A DNA stretch of 64,000 nt from Peromyscus leucopus (lineage: Eukaryota; Chordata; Mammalia; Rodentia; Cricetidae). This document shows, piece by piece, positions 47,716 through 60,039 of this stretch; the first letter of the stretch is position 1, and every line of letters starts with the position of its first letter. The notes under the pieces were generated by a model, which saw only the letters and a list, made by a program, of their open reading frames with translations, was not told the DNA's origin and made no database searches. Position numbers and translations under genes: made by a program. Location: positions 35,255,495 to 35,319,494 of the forward strand of contig NC_051075.1 in the NCBI RefSeq assembly GCF_004664715.2. Reading direction: 5' to 3'.

Positions 47716-48824
47716 TCAAAGTTTACTTTGATCCATAACTTAAAATACAAACTTACTGGGAGTACTTTGCTGCACAGCCATAAAAAAAATGAAAGTAACA
47801 GAAAACTGTTTAACGTGTTTTATTTGACATAATCATGACTTGAACAAATCACGTATTTACCATTTTTTATATTTAGGAGGTGAGAATATTATACAGTCAC
47901 CTAAAGAGATGCTATTATTTATGACCCTTAAAAAATTGCAGTTATTACAGCAAGGGAAGTATTTTGTAGAACCTAATAAATATCACACCTTAAATTATGG
48001 TTACCACATATCTTCTGGTTTCTTTTTGACAAGTATTGCCAAAAAGAGACCCACAGCAGATGAAAGGTTTAAGGAGGAAATATGGGGAAACTACGCAGCG
48101 ATCCAAGTTTCATTAGTCACCTAACTTTGAACAGGGATACTCACCATCACTTAGGCAGACAGCTGCCAAATGTGTTTGTCTAAGGGGCCTCCAAACTTAG
48201 TCCAGCTTTAACAAAGAATAAATAAAAGGAGGATTAAAGGCAGTGGTTTATAAACCTTGTTACACTCACTAGACTCCCCTCCAGAATCGACCTTCCATTG
48301 TCCAAGTGGAACAATTGTTTTGTTCTCCATGGCTTTGCCTAAATATATAGAAAGACTACTTTGGAGAAGATTATAAACATGAATGTGACAGATTTATTCC
48401 CAAGTTTCATTTTGTGGTGAACTTACTCTTCAAATTCTCCTGTCGTTTTTATTTTTTAATCTTTTTATTTTTTAATTGGTCATCAACAGAGATTCAAGAC
48501 TCTATGTAGAGTACCAATTTTCTAACCCTTGAAAAATTGCAGGAAATAAAGTTTAACAAGAAACCAAAGCTATTTTGATCCATACCATAAGACATTGTGG
48601 TATCGAATTCAAAGGCAAAAGGTAATTTATTGTTTTTCCATCATTACCTTGAAAATGAAATCAAGGTTTTTATATATATTGAGGATACATCATCACTAGC
48701 TATTTAATGTATACTAGAGCCCCAGGTCATAGCGTATTGGTAGAAAAAGTAACATCGTCATTGTTAAAGTAATACAGAAAACAAAAACTTAACTCTAAAA
48801 CTAAGCATTAATAAGTGGTTTAAA
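47716..48824. other. Single-copy AT-rich DNA
   Basis: The open frame 47840-48124 (94 residues) has plausible composition but no domain I recognise and no sign of a transcript, so I do not call it a gene. Confidence 0.45.
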
Positions 48825-48996
48825 ATGCTGGGGCAGTGGGATGGCTTGTTTCCTCAGGTTGACACCTGTGCCAAATCTGATAATTTGAATTCCCACCTGG
48901 CTATCACAATTTTGAAAGATAGAACTAATGTTTAAAAATTGTCCTATGACCTCCAAATGTACAGCATGCACATATGTGCCTGCACAAATGCACGTG

Positions 48997-49045
<49 letters not shown>
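48825..49045 (+). mobile_element. B3-type SINE ending in (CA)n
   Basis: 'gctggggcagtgggatggct', 'ggttgacacctgtgccaaat', 'tgaattcccacctggctatc' and 'cctatgacctccaaatgtac' lead into (CA)n at 48999-49042. This is the usual layout of tRNA-derived SINEs with a terminal CA repeat. Confidence 0.75.
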
Positions 49046-49446
49046 AGAAGAAAATTAAACAGAAATAAAAATCCCTGCAAGATGTTACACAACTTGTGCT
49101 ACACGTTAATTAGAAACATGAGACAGCTGCCTTTTTAGCCATATTCAGGCTGGTAATATGCTAATATGCCTTGTTTGTGTGCTAATATGCTTTCTTTCCC
49201 CTTCACATGCCAAAATAGCAGCAAATAATTTGCACTCAGCCCTTAGAATCAGTCTGAATCATTTCCCTTACGCATCAACTCTTATAACTACTTGTTCTCT
49301 TATCTATCAGAATAAGATTGGATTAAAAAAAGAACTTTTTTAACTAATTACCCTTCTTATTTTAATTTTTAAAAGTTTTCCAGATCACATATTTTGGTCC
49401 CCTTTACCAACTCAAAGATCTTCCTATTCTTTACCCATCTATGTCA
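49046..49446. other. Single-copy AT-rich DNA
   Basis: Nothing is recognised. Confidence 0.5.
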
Positions 49447-49965
49447 GTTGATTTTCACTCTTTGTTCTTTGGCTCTTTCGGGACCTGTCACCCAGCTCCA
49501 AATAAATCACACATGGAGGCTTATTCTTAATTATAAATACTCAGTCTTAGTTTGGCTTAGTTGCTAGTCAGCCTTTCTTTTCTTAAATTATCACATCTAC
49601 CTTTCGCCTCCAGACTTTTTCATTTTCTGTAATCTTACTTTCACTCTTACTCTGTGGCTGGCTGTGTGGCTGGTTGACTGCCCTCTTCTATCTCCTTGAT
49701 CTCTCTTACTTTCTGATGCCTCTGTTTCTCCTTCTATTTATTCTCTCTGCCCATCAGCCTCTCCTAGTCTTTCTCCTGCCTGGATATTGAATGTTCAGCT
49801 CTTCATTAGACCATCAGGTGTTTTAGACAGGCACAGTAACACAGCTTCACAGAGCTAAACAAATGCAACATAAAAGAATGCAACACTTCTTTGCATCATT
49901 AAAATAAATGTTCCACAGAGTAAACAAATGTAACAATCTTAAAATAATATTTACCAACACATCTA
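49447..49965 (-). mobile_element. Solo-LTR-like repeat, family A
   Basis: The reverse complement follows the copy at 4703-5200: a paired 'gtggaacatttattttaatg'-type start, 'aaaacacctgatggtctaat' then 'gaagagctgaac', and 'ccatgtgtgatttatttgga' then 'gctggg'. It is about 0.5 kb with no internal coding region. Confidence 0.72.
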
Positions 49966-51650
49966 ACTTCATATTCCTGTATTTCTTTTAAAAAAATTAA
50001 CAACCCAGTAAAACAAAACAAAAGTATGAAAACTACACACCTTGTATGTCATTAAATATTGCAAATGTAACAATGACTACTTCTATGTCCTGAGTAGTAT
50101 GTAAACAAGCCAAACAAAACAAAACACCAACACCACCTCCCTTTTTTTGATGTGAGTGCAAAAGGTTAAGACAACTTTGAAAGAGATTGGCAGATCCACA
50201 TGGAACAAAATTATATATTGGAAAATAAAAGGATTCAACTTCCTGAGTTTTAGAAAAGAAAAAAGATTGCAAATCTTACATCCCTGTGTAAACCCACAAG
50301 AGACAGAGATTGTTTATAACATCTTGTTTTGAAATTGGCAAAGTGTCTTTCAAATAAGTTAATGTGTAATGACATTGGAATAAATCCAAAATTTTAATAT
50401 TATTTAGTAGTGAAAGCAATTACGTCTCCAGCTACAAAATATAGAGAGACACCACAAATACATATTGTCAATTAAAATAAAAGGGCAGTTTAGAAAGAAT
50501 TAATTATTAAACAATTAATGAAGAATTAATTGATGTTGATAAAAATCTCGATAAGGGCTTCAGAGATAAATATCTGCATGGTGCTGTGATGGTAGATAAA
50601 TGATATCATTGTTCACATTAATACAATGGGTACTACAAAGGGTGAACTATAATACAAACTTTAAAATGGATTAACAATATAAACTGATCAACTACAGTAA
50701 ATGTGTGGGGACATTCTTAATAATTAAAAGTGTTGAAGATTTGGGAGTAGTTGAAAGATAATATAAGGACTGTAGCTTTGATTAATTCTCTCTTTTAAAA
50801 TAAAGGGTAGTAAAATCATTCACCATCATCATCGAAAAACTGATATTTTCTGCTTCAGAATAAATTAAAACTGTTCACTCTCTTCAATGTCCTATAGAAT
50901 TTGTTTTAAATATCCCTATCTAATCTCAATTGACCACAGTTTCAACTTCTAAATCTCCTTTGCATTATTCATATTTGTTATTTCCAAAGCAGACTATGCA
51001 TAACTGCTTTCCCCTTACCAGAAAACAACAGGACTTTTCTCATAGATGCCTTTAATGAAACTATTGAACATCTTCTACCCTTAGTACTGTTTATATAGGA
51101 CTTATCAGGAACTGATATATTCTTTTCTAGTTTGACTCTCTTCTGTCTACCATAAGAATAAAATTGAAGTGATCAGATATCTCCTCTGTCCTGTTTTCAG
51201 TCCTCATTTTGCAACAATTTCAGTCCAGAATAATAGTAATATTTACAAATTATACTATTAATATTTATTGAATAAAATATTTGCAATCTTTACAAGAAGA
51301 AAATTAGTAGCAATTGAATAAATCAATAATTGACATTTACAAGAGTAAAAAATTTAATCTGGAAGACTGTTGACTTGGAAATGTTTCGTAGTTAGAAGTC
51401 CCAATTCCTGCTATTTCTTTGATCATGAACATAATAATAACACTTGGAAAAATAAAGCATAAGAATTTCAAGCCATCTCAATTCTAGCAAAAGGAATCAA
51501 AATTTCTTCCTGACTGTCATTTAACTCTGATGTATATATAAAATAATAGTAAAGCAAATGATTTACATCCAAGATGACACTCAATATTTTACATTATACT
51601 GAACACATGGATTTTTTTTTCTAAAAATAAAAATAAGGTATTGTACTTCG
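49966..51650. other. Single-copy AT-rich DNA
   Basis: Nothing is recognised. The minus-strand frame 50033-50272 has no domain. Confidence 0.5.
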
Positions 51651-51699
51651 ATTTTCACTTTGTATACTTTTCAAATCCCCATAAAGTGTGTATCATTAC

Positions 51700-52620
51700 T
51701 GTTTACTAGTTTCAGGTCACTTTATCTGCTGCAATCTACTGTGATAGGCTTTTCCTTGTAGGATAAAGGTTCTGTTTTAAGAAGAGAAGTTTGACTGTAA
51801 GGCACAGCAATTTGACTTTTAGGATTAAATGATGCAGAGCTGTCTGTCAAACAATGAGTATCTAAATTTTCTGTGAATAAAGGTATAATACCATGGATTA
51901 TAAGCCTGATGTGCAGTTACTTCCAGTTTGGGGGTATATGTAAAATATTGGATGCAATTTTAAAATTCAGGGAAAACCTTAAATGTGTAGTGGACTATTT
52001 TTAAATGTAATATAATTTATTATTTTTTGGGGGGGTCTTTCCTCCCCATTACATAAAATGCTGTGAATAAAATACCACTTTTTAATAGGTGAGTTAATAA
52101 CGAGCCATGTAGATGTTTAATTAGTTGTGAGAAAATATTTGTAGCAACATTTAACCCTGCATACCATATGACATATTAACTTGATATAAAAATCCACATC
52201 AAGATAATACATAATAGGAAATAATCACTTATTACCTATATTATGGTACATTTGTATAATTCTATTCCCAAAATAACTTAAGTAGATTTTATTGGGATAA
52301 TAAGCATTTATTGATGAAATGAGTGGCCCATCATGCATATTAGTATTAAATTTTAGATGGTATAATAATTGCTATTGCCTTAAATTTTCATAATGGCATG
52401 AGTGTCATGGTTGTTTGATGATCATTATACATCATTTCATACCTCAGATAGACTACTGTAGAACTTAATGAGATTTTAGTTGTGGGAACACTCACAGACA
52501 TTAAGTTTCTGAGCTCTGGTGAAATTATGCTCTGATTCTGAGATCAAGCTGTTAATTATATAAATGGCTAGCTAAAGGAAATGTATTTTATAGCTTTCAT
52601 GTACTTTCAAAGATTCCCTG
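51700..52620. promoter_or_regulatory. Third candidate conserved noncoding block
   Basis: This is AT-rich but repeat-free and lacks the mono- and dinucleotide runs common elsewhere. It carries several homeodomain-type cores (for example TAATTAG at 52120-52126) and an octamer-like ATGCATAT at 52333-52340. It is a weaker candidate than 8780-9400 because chance TAAT cores are frequent in AT-rich DNA. Confidence 0.22.
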
Positions 52621-52904
52621 CCCCCTTTTACACAATCAATTCTCACAGTAGTGCTTAGGTTATAAGGAGCTTCATATCCGAACATCTCCTTTATGTCTTA
52701 TAAATAGTGGTAAATTCTAAATGACTTAATTTTATCTTCATAATTTGTTCAAACAAACAAACAAAAACAAACCACTGAAATTCAGAAGGGCCCTGGAATT
52801 CTTATTTAAGTTGTATGTATTGTTTCAAATCAGAAGTCAGCTCAGAAATATTGATGTATACCTGTAATCCTAGTATACAAAAGAATTGGGCAAGCAAATC
52901 ATTG

Positions 52905-53275
52905 GTTTCTACAGGCAGATTTTTCTGTCCTGCCTAGCCTGCTCCCAAATAACTACACAGAGATTTATTATTAATCATAAATGCTGCCCTGATAGCTTAG
53001 GCTTGTCACTAACCAGCTCTCACAATTTAATTTAATTCATATTTCTTATCTATGTTTTACACATGGCTTGGTACCTTTCCTCAGTACTGCATGTTCATCT
53101 TGCTTCTCCCCATATCTCTTGGTGACTCCACCCTTCTTCCTCCCATGGCTCTCTCCCTGTTAAAAAGTCTTGCTTAACCTCTTCTTGTCTATCTATTGGC
53201 CATTTAGCTCTTTATTAAACCAAAGAGAGCAACACATCTTCACAGTGTACAAAAAGATTGTTCCACAACTGGGTC
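52905..53275 (-). mobile_element. Solo-LTR-like repeat, family B
   Basis: The reverse complement contains 'gttgctctctttggtttaat', 'aaagagctaaatggccaata', 'aattgtgagagctggttagt', 'gacaagcctaagctatcagg' and ends near 'ggcaggacagaaaaatctgc'. The order of blocks matches the family B copies. Confidence 0.65.
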
Positions 53276-54186
53276 CAGGCTATTCTGTCATGCAAAGCAA
53301 GATCCTGCTTCAACAAAGGAGCAAACAAACAAGATCTTTAAGAAGCAATTAGAAGTTAGAAGGTTGTAGATACCTTCTGGAAGTTCCCATGCCGTGGACT
53401 AACTAGATGAAATTTAAAGATGCTAAATGCAATAACTTTTTATAGTGGTGGGAAAGTAGTTGCAAATTCAATATCAATAATGTGTTCCAGAAAGCAACTT
53501 GGTGGTGTAAACAGGAGGCCATCAATGAGAGAAGTGTAGTAGTGGAAGTGACTACAAGGTTTTCTTCAGCTCAAATGTAACATCCATAATACTCTCATAT
53601 GAAATAGTAATTAAACTTATCATATTAACTGACCTGTGAGTAACAACTGATGAAATGGGCATGCCCACTTTAGTTTCCAGAATGTCAAACATTACCACTT
53701 TCCCCTTACCCCAGTGGCTTCATATTATTATTCTTAGATTCTCAAAAGCCTCATCCTCTGGGCATTGCATTACCCACTGTTTCTCCTTGAATATTTGTCC
53801 TCTTGTCTATACTCATTCTCTTGGCGATAAAGTGTACTGTAAAACTCTAGATTTCTTCTCTTACCTGAAATTGGTTCCACCCCTCAGCCCTAGTTATTTT
53901 ACTTAATTGACTTAGAAAAAATGACCCTTCTTTTTCTTTTACAGTATGTGTCTAGTCTAACAGCAAAAATATATACAGATCCTAAACATCCTATTGTTCC
54001 ATTCACTGTCATATGTTTCACTGAAACAGACATTATTAATAGGAAATTTAAAATATTAATTTTCCTTGAATTTGTAAATAATACTAAATTACCATGTTTT
54101 GCTACAGCCTTCATCAACAATTAAAGAGTATAAAAATATAATATCAACAAAAGTGTAATACAAAAATAACTTACTTTAATCCTTTT
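53276..54186. other. Single-copy DNA; one acceptor-like site
   Basis: A strong pyrimidine tract and AG at 53927-53944 precede a 59-codon open segment (see findings). No gene is claimed. Confidence 0.45.
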
Positions 54187-54367
54187 AAAAGTTATATTTT
54201 TTGCTGGGCAGTGGTGGTGCATGCCTTTAAGCCCAGCACTCAGGAGGCAGAGGCAGGCAGATCTTTATGAGTTCGAGGCCAGCCTGAGCTACAGAATGAG
54301 TTCCAGGAAAGGTGCAAAGCTACACAGAGAAACTCTATCTCAAAAAAAAAAAAAAGTTATATTTTTT
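54187..54367 (+). mobile_element. B1 SINE with 16-bp target-site duplication
   Basis: The B1 runs from 'gctgggcagtggtggtgcat' to 'cagagaaactctatctcaaa' with a plain A-tail. The duplication 'aaaagttatatttttt' at 54187-54202 and 54352-54367 is perfect. Confidence 0.95.
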
Positions 54368-54733
54368 AGCACACTTTAAAAGAACACTATATCTACATCA
54401 TTTGCACCCTCACTCAGCCTTAATATTCTCCCTAAACCTCCCAGCCCAAATTACAGTGTGTAATTCTTGTATAGGAATATTATATATTATACATATAATA
54501 AATTAAATAATAAAGATAGATTATAAGTATGAATGACTATTTACTTTAAATTTACAGTCTACATAATTTTAGGGCTACAGAAGCAATGGCAATAGTTCAT
54601 ATCATTTTGGCAGACACTTGAATTCCTCCTGTAAACAACTCAAGGAGATTTGCCCCATAGCTAGCACTGTGATTTTTATTGAACAGTACATAGCTCTTGA
54701 GAAGAGTATCATCCCTTCATGTAGCATAACTCT

Positions 54734-54787
<54 letters not shown>

Positions 54788-55465
54788 CTTGACCAGAAGG
54801 TCATTCTTTAATGACAGGGTCCTAAGCAAGGAAAAATAAAGATAAAAAGTTGGTACCAGGAGGTCTTGAATAAACAGATGTCTACACCAAGCAAGTTTAT
54901 TAAGAAGCACAGTATCATTTCTTAATGGAAAAAAAGGGGGGGGGGAAATGGGACCAATTCAGTAAAGTCAGTAGAAACCAATCAGGAGTTGCTATACAAG
55001 AAAACATAGAATGTTTCGGGTGCATCACAGATAGCACAGAGCAAACAATCTTGAATCTGATAACCATAGCCCTTTGTGGGAAAGAGTTGGGTTTGCAACA
55101 TCTGAATTTCAGCTCCCCTGAAGCCCTGGCCCCAAGCTATTACTGGCTTTGTTAAGCAAGTACCTAGTTTTAGACAAAAACAAAAGCTATGCTCCTTTTC
55201 TTTTTCCACATATCAGGCCTCAGGGAAAGTCTTGGATTTACCTGGCTCCCATGTCAAATCCTTTGTGTATATGCCAGTGAGTAGTACACTGGGAACATGT
55301 GGTAGTTATCTCGTTCTCCTTTGAGCATTTGAGAATTCCCCATACTGATTTCAAAATAGCTGTACCAATTTGAAACTGTCACAAACAGTGAGTAAGGATT
55401 CTCCTTTCCATCTGTCCTCACCAATCTTCATTGTCAGTTGTTTTCCTGACATTATCAAATTGTGG
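54368..55465. other. Single-copy DNA with (TA)n and poly-G
   Basis: (TA)n lies at about 54738-54785 and a run of ten G at about 54936-54945. The frames 54602-54910 (-) and 54925-55155 (+) have no domain. Confidence 0.5.
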
Positions 55466-55471
55466 GAGTCA

Positions 55472-55490
55472 TATCTATCTATCTATCTAG

Positions 55491-55529
<39 letters not shown>
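55472..55529. repeat. (ATCT)n microsatellite
   Basis: About 14 tetranucleotide units with a single interruption (tagc) near 55489. Confidence 0.96.
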
Positions 55530-55577
55530 ATGAGTTATAACTTGATTAAAAACTGAGGTTTGAAATGTTATTTAGAT

Positions 55578-55875
55578 ATCAACACTTGGAAAGTGGAGAT
55601 ATAGGATAGAGTTCAAGGCCATCCTGGGCTATATATCATTACCTTATCAAGTAATGAATAAAAGTTGAGAACAGTACTGAAGAGAAGGCCTACTACATAA
55701 AACAATGTTGTACAGACACTAGGAACCCCTAGACGCCTTGAAAAAAATGTGGCCATGGGCACCACTGGCCTATAACTGCAGTAGTGGGAGGTAGAAGCAC
55801 AGTACGTTCAGTGTGGTTTACTGATCTGAGTCTAACTACAAAATTGCAGAAAGACCCTGTCTCAAAAGATGAAGG
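55578..55875 (+). mobile_element. Two degraded B1-like remnants
   Basis: 'aacacttggaaagtggagat' with 'gttcaaggccatcctgggct' (to about 55635) and, near 55753-55868, 'gcctataactgcagtagtgg' with 'agaaagaccctgtctcaaaa' resemble the middle and ends of old B1 copies. Divergence is high. Confidence 0.35.
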
Positions 55876-56656
55876 TGAAGAGTGATAAACTAACTAACTG
55901 GGTTACATACTGAAGATTTAATGGGTATGTGAAATAAGACTTCTAAGAAGGACATCTTAAATGCTATCTTAATGTATTATATATATTGACCAGAATGCTG
56001 CTGGTCAAACATTTTATTTCCAATTTTAGAAAAGACAAAAATGGTTATCAAGAGTGATTTGTAGCCCTTTCTTTTTCTGAAACTCTAGAATTCTTGGGGC
56101 TTTACAATCTTCTCAGAGTACCAAGTTGACAAGATAAGTTGAAAATTCAAGTCCTTTGGAATCCTCCCATTTGATGGGTGTCAGTCTCCTTTGTGGCTTT
56201 CACATTATGTGGTACACTCTAGCTTGGCCCGCAGAAGGTCACACAGTAAGTCCTGTGTGATATGACTGATAGTTCAATGCTATGTGGACAGTGAACCGCC
56301 CTGAGTTAATTTTTACATGTGGTAAGGAAGGTGGCCGACTTCACTTTTTTTTTTGCAAACAGCTGTGCAATTATTGCTTTACCATTATTTAGCAAAAGGA
56401 CTATTCTTCCACCTATTGGATTGTCTTGTCATTTTCTCAAAGTTGACCTACATGCAAGGCTTCACTAAAGGCTTTCCAGGGTGTCATGTATGTTGTAGAG
56501 AGAAAAACAAGAAACATTGTATCAAGTGTCTTGTTTCTGAAATAATAGCCATGTTTCCTGTCAGAAATCAGGGGTCATTTTTAATAATATATTCTTTAAA
56601 ATGCTTTTTAGAGTATTGTTTATTCAATTCTTCCAAAGAAGTAGCTGTCATATACA

Positions 56657-56703
<47 letters not shown>

Positions 56704-57592
56704 CATATATGTGTGTGTGTGTTTGTGTGTATACTCAATCCATTATGGGTTCTTCTATGTAATTAAATTCTGTAGTTATTCCTGGGATATCTTCATCTGG
56801 AATAACGTCATATGTTCTGGGAATTACAAATAAAGAGGTCGAATATAAATACAGATGTAAAAAGAGAAGAGGCAGTTTTCTCATGTAGTGTGGTTTGCTA
56901 GTTAGGTGGGAAGCTAAACAGAAAATGGCCTACAAACCACATTCATGTAGTGAATATTTTGTCACAACAAAGTATTTGATTTTAAAGGGTTCAATGGGGA
57001 CATGGCATGACTACATATGCACCTTTAGGAAAATGATCAAAATGTGACAAGAGGTGGTGACAATGAGAAAAATGGTAAATAGTAGAGTTATATAAGAGAC
57101 TAAAAGGGGGCTTCCAAATTCTGTGCCAGATAAGAAGACAATTCATGTCGATGACATGAGTCCAACAACAGAGTCTTCATCATGAACAAACAGCAAGGCA
57201 AGTTAGGATCCAGATCACACTAAAAGTCTAATGTAACAGGAAAAATATTGCACTTTCCTAGCAAACACTAGCAGTTACATTATTTTAAACCACAATAACT
57301 ATCCCTTTAAAGAACATTTATGTTTTTGTTTTATATGTTTAGTATTTATTTCACACATTTCTAAATCAATTGCAGTTACTAAAACTTTGTGATTACTGTT
57401 TTATCTTAAGTAATTGCAGCACATGTCAATTAACTGTCATTTCTCAAGGACTACATTAAATTCCACTAAAAAAAAGTTCAGAGAATATAACTAGCTTTCA
57501 ATATGGCGTTGTAAATGACAGTCATAAATATCATCTTAATAAGTAGTAAGAAGAGTTACTGGACCATGTAGCTTACAAGGAACCTAAAGAAA
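55876..57592. other. Single-copy DNA with a self-complementary microsatellite
   Basis: The (AC)n-ATATATACATATAT-(GT)n tract at 56661-56728 accounts for part of the 56353-56766 open frame. No gene is recognised. Confidence 0.5.
56661..56728. repeat. (AC)n(AT)n(GT)n compound microsatellite
   Basis: An AC run (56661-56696) is followed by an AT-rich core and a GT run (56709-56728). The two dinucleotide arms are complementary to each other. Confidence 0.95.
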
Positions 57593-57738
57593 GGGCTGGC
57601 AAGTTGGCTCAGTGGGTAAAAGTGATTACTGCATGAACCTGACAACTTGACTTTGAGCCGTAGGAACCACATGATAGAAAAGAAGGAACCACCTCCTGCT
57701 AGTATTCTTCTGACCTCCACACTTTTGCAACATCAGTT
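57593..57738 (+). mobile_element. B2-superfamily SINE fragment
   Basis: 'gggctggcaagttggctcag', 'tgggtaaaagtgattactgc' and 'gtaggaaccacatgatagaa' followed by 'tcttctgacctccacacttt' match the promoter half and body of a tRNA-derived SINE. The tail is lost. Confidence 0.85.
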
Positions 57739-57867
57739 GAGGACTCTCCTTTGTCTCCCTATCAGAAACTAAGCTGGAGTAAAGTTGGAAAGAGACTCAG
57801 GGAAATATTCAAAAAAGTCCTCATGCAATATAGGTGTGAGTGCAGAAACTGATATAAATTATGCCTA

Positions 57868-58390
57868 TGTTGTGGGGATTACTTTAACTATGTAACAATG
57901 CTTTACAATTGTTTATGCTGTAGAATCTTACTTTTAGTGTGTAAAATGTGTTACATTTGTTTATGCTGCATTTGTTTAATGATGTAAGAATATATGTTCA
58001 ATTATATAGAGATGTGTTGCATTTGTTTCAACTTGCCTGCCTAAAGCACCTGATTGATCTAGTGGAAAGCTGAACAGGCAATAGCTAGGGAGGATAGGCA
58101 AGGCTGGCAGGCTGAAAGAATAAATAGAAGAAAAGAGAGGAGAGTGAGGAGAAAGAGAGGGACATGCCCTGGGCCAGAAATCTGGCTGCCACCAGGAAGC
58201 TAGATATGGAAACAGCAAAAATATAAGATATAAAGAAAGAGGGGGAAAGGTAGAAGCCCCAAGGCAAAACGCAGGTGGAGAGAAACAGTTTAAGTTATAT
58301 GAGCATAAGATAAGGCTGAGCATTCATAACTAATAAGAAATCTTCTTGTCATGATTTGGAAGCTAGTTGGTGGTTCAAAAGAAAAAGGCT
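57868..58390 (+). mobile_element. Solo-LTR-like repeat, family A
   Basis: It starts 'tgttgtggggattactttaa' with repeated 'gtgttacatttgtttatgct' units, then 'ctgcctaaagcacctgattg', 'gaaagctgaacaggcaatag' and 'ggctgagcattcataactaa', and ends near 'gaagctagttggtggttcaa'. The Leu/Ser-rich minus-strand frames at 57976-58323 are shadows of its purine-rich middle. Confidence 0.75.
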
Positions 58391-58885
58391 GGGACATTTG
58401 TTGACCAACATGGAGTGCCACAATGCTGTTTTACCTTTTTCACAGTGGCTGTGTTTTAAACTACTAGTAGCTTGGCCACTAAATTTGTGGCCTGGGAGGA
58501 ATTCTGTTTCCCTGGAATATGGCTCTTTTGCTGGTGTTAAAGCTAGTTCCAGCTAAATCTCTATCATTCTAATAAGACTTGAGATTCAAAGGCGAGGGTG
58601 AAAACCTGCAAGCTCGGAGAGTTAGAATAGCAACTGTCTAGCTTTCTCTCTTTGCTGGCTTCCTGGAAGTCACTCTCTATTCACAGTGCCCCAACTAAAA
58701 AACCAACAGTGCATTCTTCCCTCCTACTTCCTGTCAACTAGTTGCTAACACTGCCTCTCTGAGGCCAGGTTAATTTTATTTAATAGTGTAAATGCGCCAC
58801 ATCTCTCCATAGTTAAAAGATGCAGCATAAACAAATGTAATACATCTTTGCCTAGTTAAGCAAATATTCCACCACATAGCTATTT
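58391..58885 (-). mobile_element. LTR-like repeat related to family A, inverted
   Basis: The reverse complement begins 'tgtggtggaatatttgctta' with 'gtattacatttgtttatgct', as in family A, then diverges ('attaacctggcctcagagag', 'gagcttgcaggttttcaccc'). The inner boundary near 58391-58555 is uncertain. It faces the 57868 copy. Confidence 0.55.
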
Positions 58886-59190
58886 GACAATTCAATGTGT
58901 CATAAAGACATAGTCATGGCTATAGATACAAATACAAAAAATCCTAAATGATGATACATTTGAGATATCTGTAGAGTCAAATTGAACTTTCTTATTTATC
59001 CAAAAGGAAAGAATGCAAGATTCCACTAATATCTGTTAATTCTCAGTGTTAATGTTAGTAAAACTTTTCAAAGAATGAACACTTAAGGAATTTTAAATCA
59101 CATGAAAGAATTCGTCAGAGGAGATGACTGAGATAGGCTTTTATTTTCTGTTTACTTAAATGGAATAAAATAGTAATTAAAAATAAAATA
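58886..59190. other. Single-copy AT-rich DNA
   Basis: Nothing is recognised before the old L1 fragment begins. Confidence 0.5.
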
Positions 59191-59194
59191 GTAA

Positions 59195-59395
59195 TTAAAA
59201 ATATCCCAACTACAAAAACGCCCAGGGCTAAATGAAATACGAGCAGAATTCTACCAGTTTGTCAGAATAGAACTAACAGCAGTGTTTCCCAAACTATTCC
59301 ACAAATAGAAAGAGGAAGGGACATCTCCAAATCCTTTTATAAAACCAATACTACCCAATACAAAGACACAGCTGGTCAAAATGCAAAGAACAACC
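59195..59395 (+). mobile_element. Old L1 ORF2 fragment (RT finger region)
   Basis: A decayed frame gives AQG*NEIRAEFYQ-like sequence followed by a PKLFHK-like block and 'aaatccttttataaaaccaa'. These correspond to the segment around PGPDG-AEFY and the following helix of L1 RT. Stops and substitutions are frequent. Confidence 0.7.
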
Positions 59396-59787
59396 AGCTG
59401 TGGGGTGCTGAGTCTCAAATGGTACACCTACAATACAAATTCTATACTGAAGACATTGGGAGCATTATGGAAGAGGGGATGGGATGATTTTAAGAGCCAT
59501 GGGACCAGTATGTTTGAGATAGTATCAGCTATACAGAACATAGAAGTCCCTCCCATGAAATCTCAACATTATAATTGCCTGACCAAGACTCATATAATGA
59601 CGACATCAGTTGACATGACAATGTGGATGTCAAAAATCTCACAGGGCTACATACACCCTTAGATAAAGAAATATAGGTAATTAATGACTACTGAGAGGGA
59701 GAACTAGTCTTCACCAGGGCTCATACTAAACATATATACACATTAGCAATACTAAATGAACTCTTGTATTTAGACAGTGTGTGTGTG

Positions 59788-59820
<33 letters not shown>

Positions 59821-59885
59821 AAATAGTAACTAAATAATAACAAGACAAAAATGTTTTGGAGAGTCAAGCAATACAAGGGACATAT
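59380..59885 (+). mobile_element. Old L1 3'UTR fragment with (GT)n
   Basis: 'aatgcaaagaacaaccagct', 'gagatagtatcagctataca', 'ttaatgactactgagaggga' and 'gaactagtcttcaccagggc', then (GT)n at 59777-59820, fit the rodent Lx-type L1 3'UTR as I recall it. The family assignment is from memory of the block order. The open frame 59381-59662 lies within it. Confidence 0.55.
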
Positions 59886-60039
59886 ATAAACATAATAAAG
59901 ATGATATACAGAAACGCAAAGACATAAAACTCACAGCCCCCAGAAAAGGAGTGTGTTATAGTCAACAAAGCTGAAAGGAGTTGGAGATCTGAAGAGTGTT
60001 TTGATATCAGACATGGAGATGCAGTGTTTGGAGTTTGCC

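Noticed and set aside
47840..48124. 94-residue plus-strand frame with non-repetitive composition
   Set aside because: There is no recognisable domain and no supporting transcript evidence, and frames of this length occur by chance in 64 kb.
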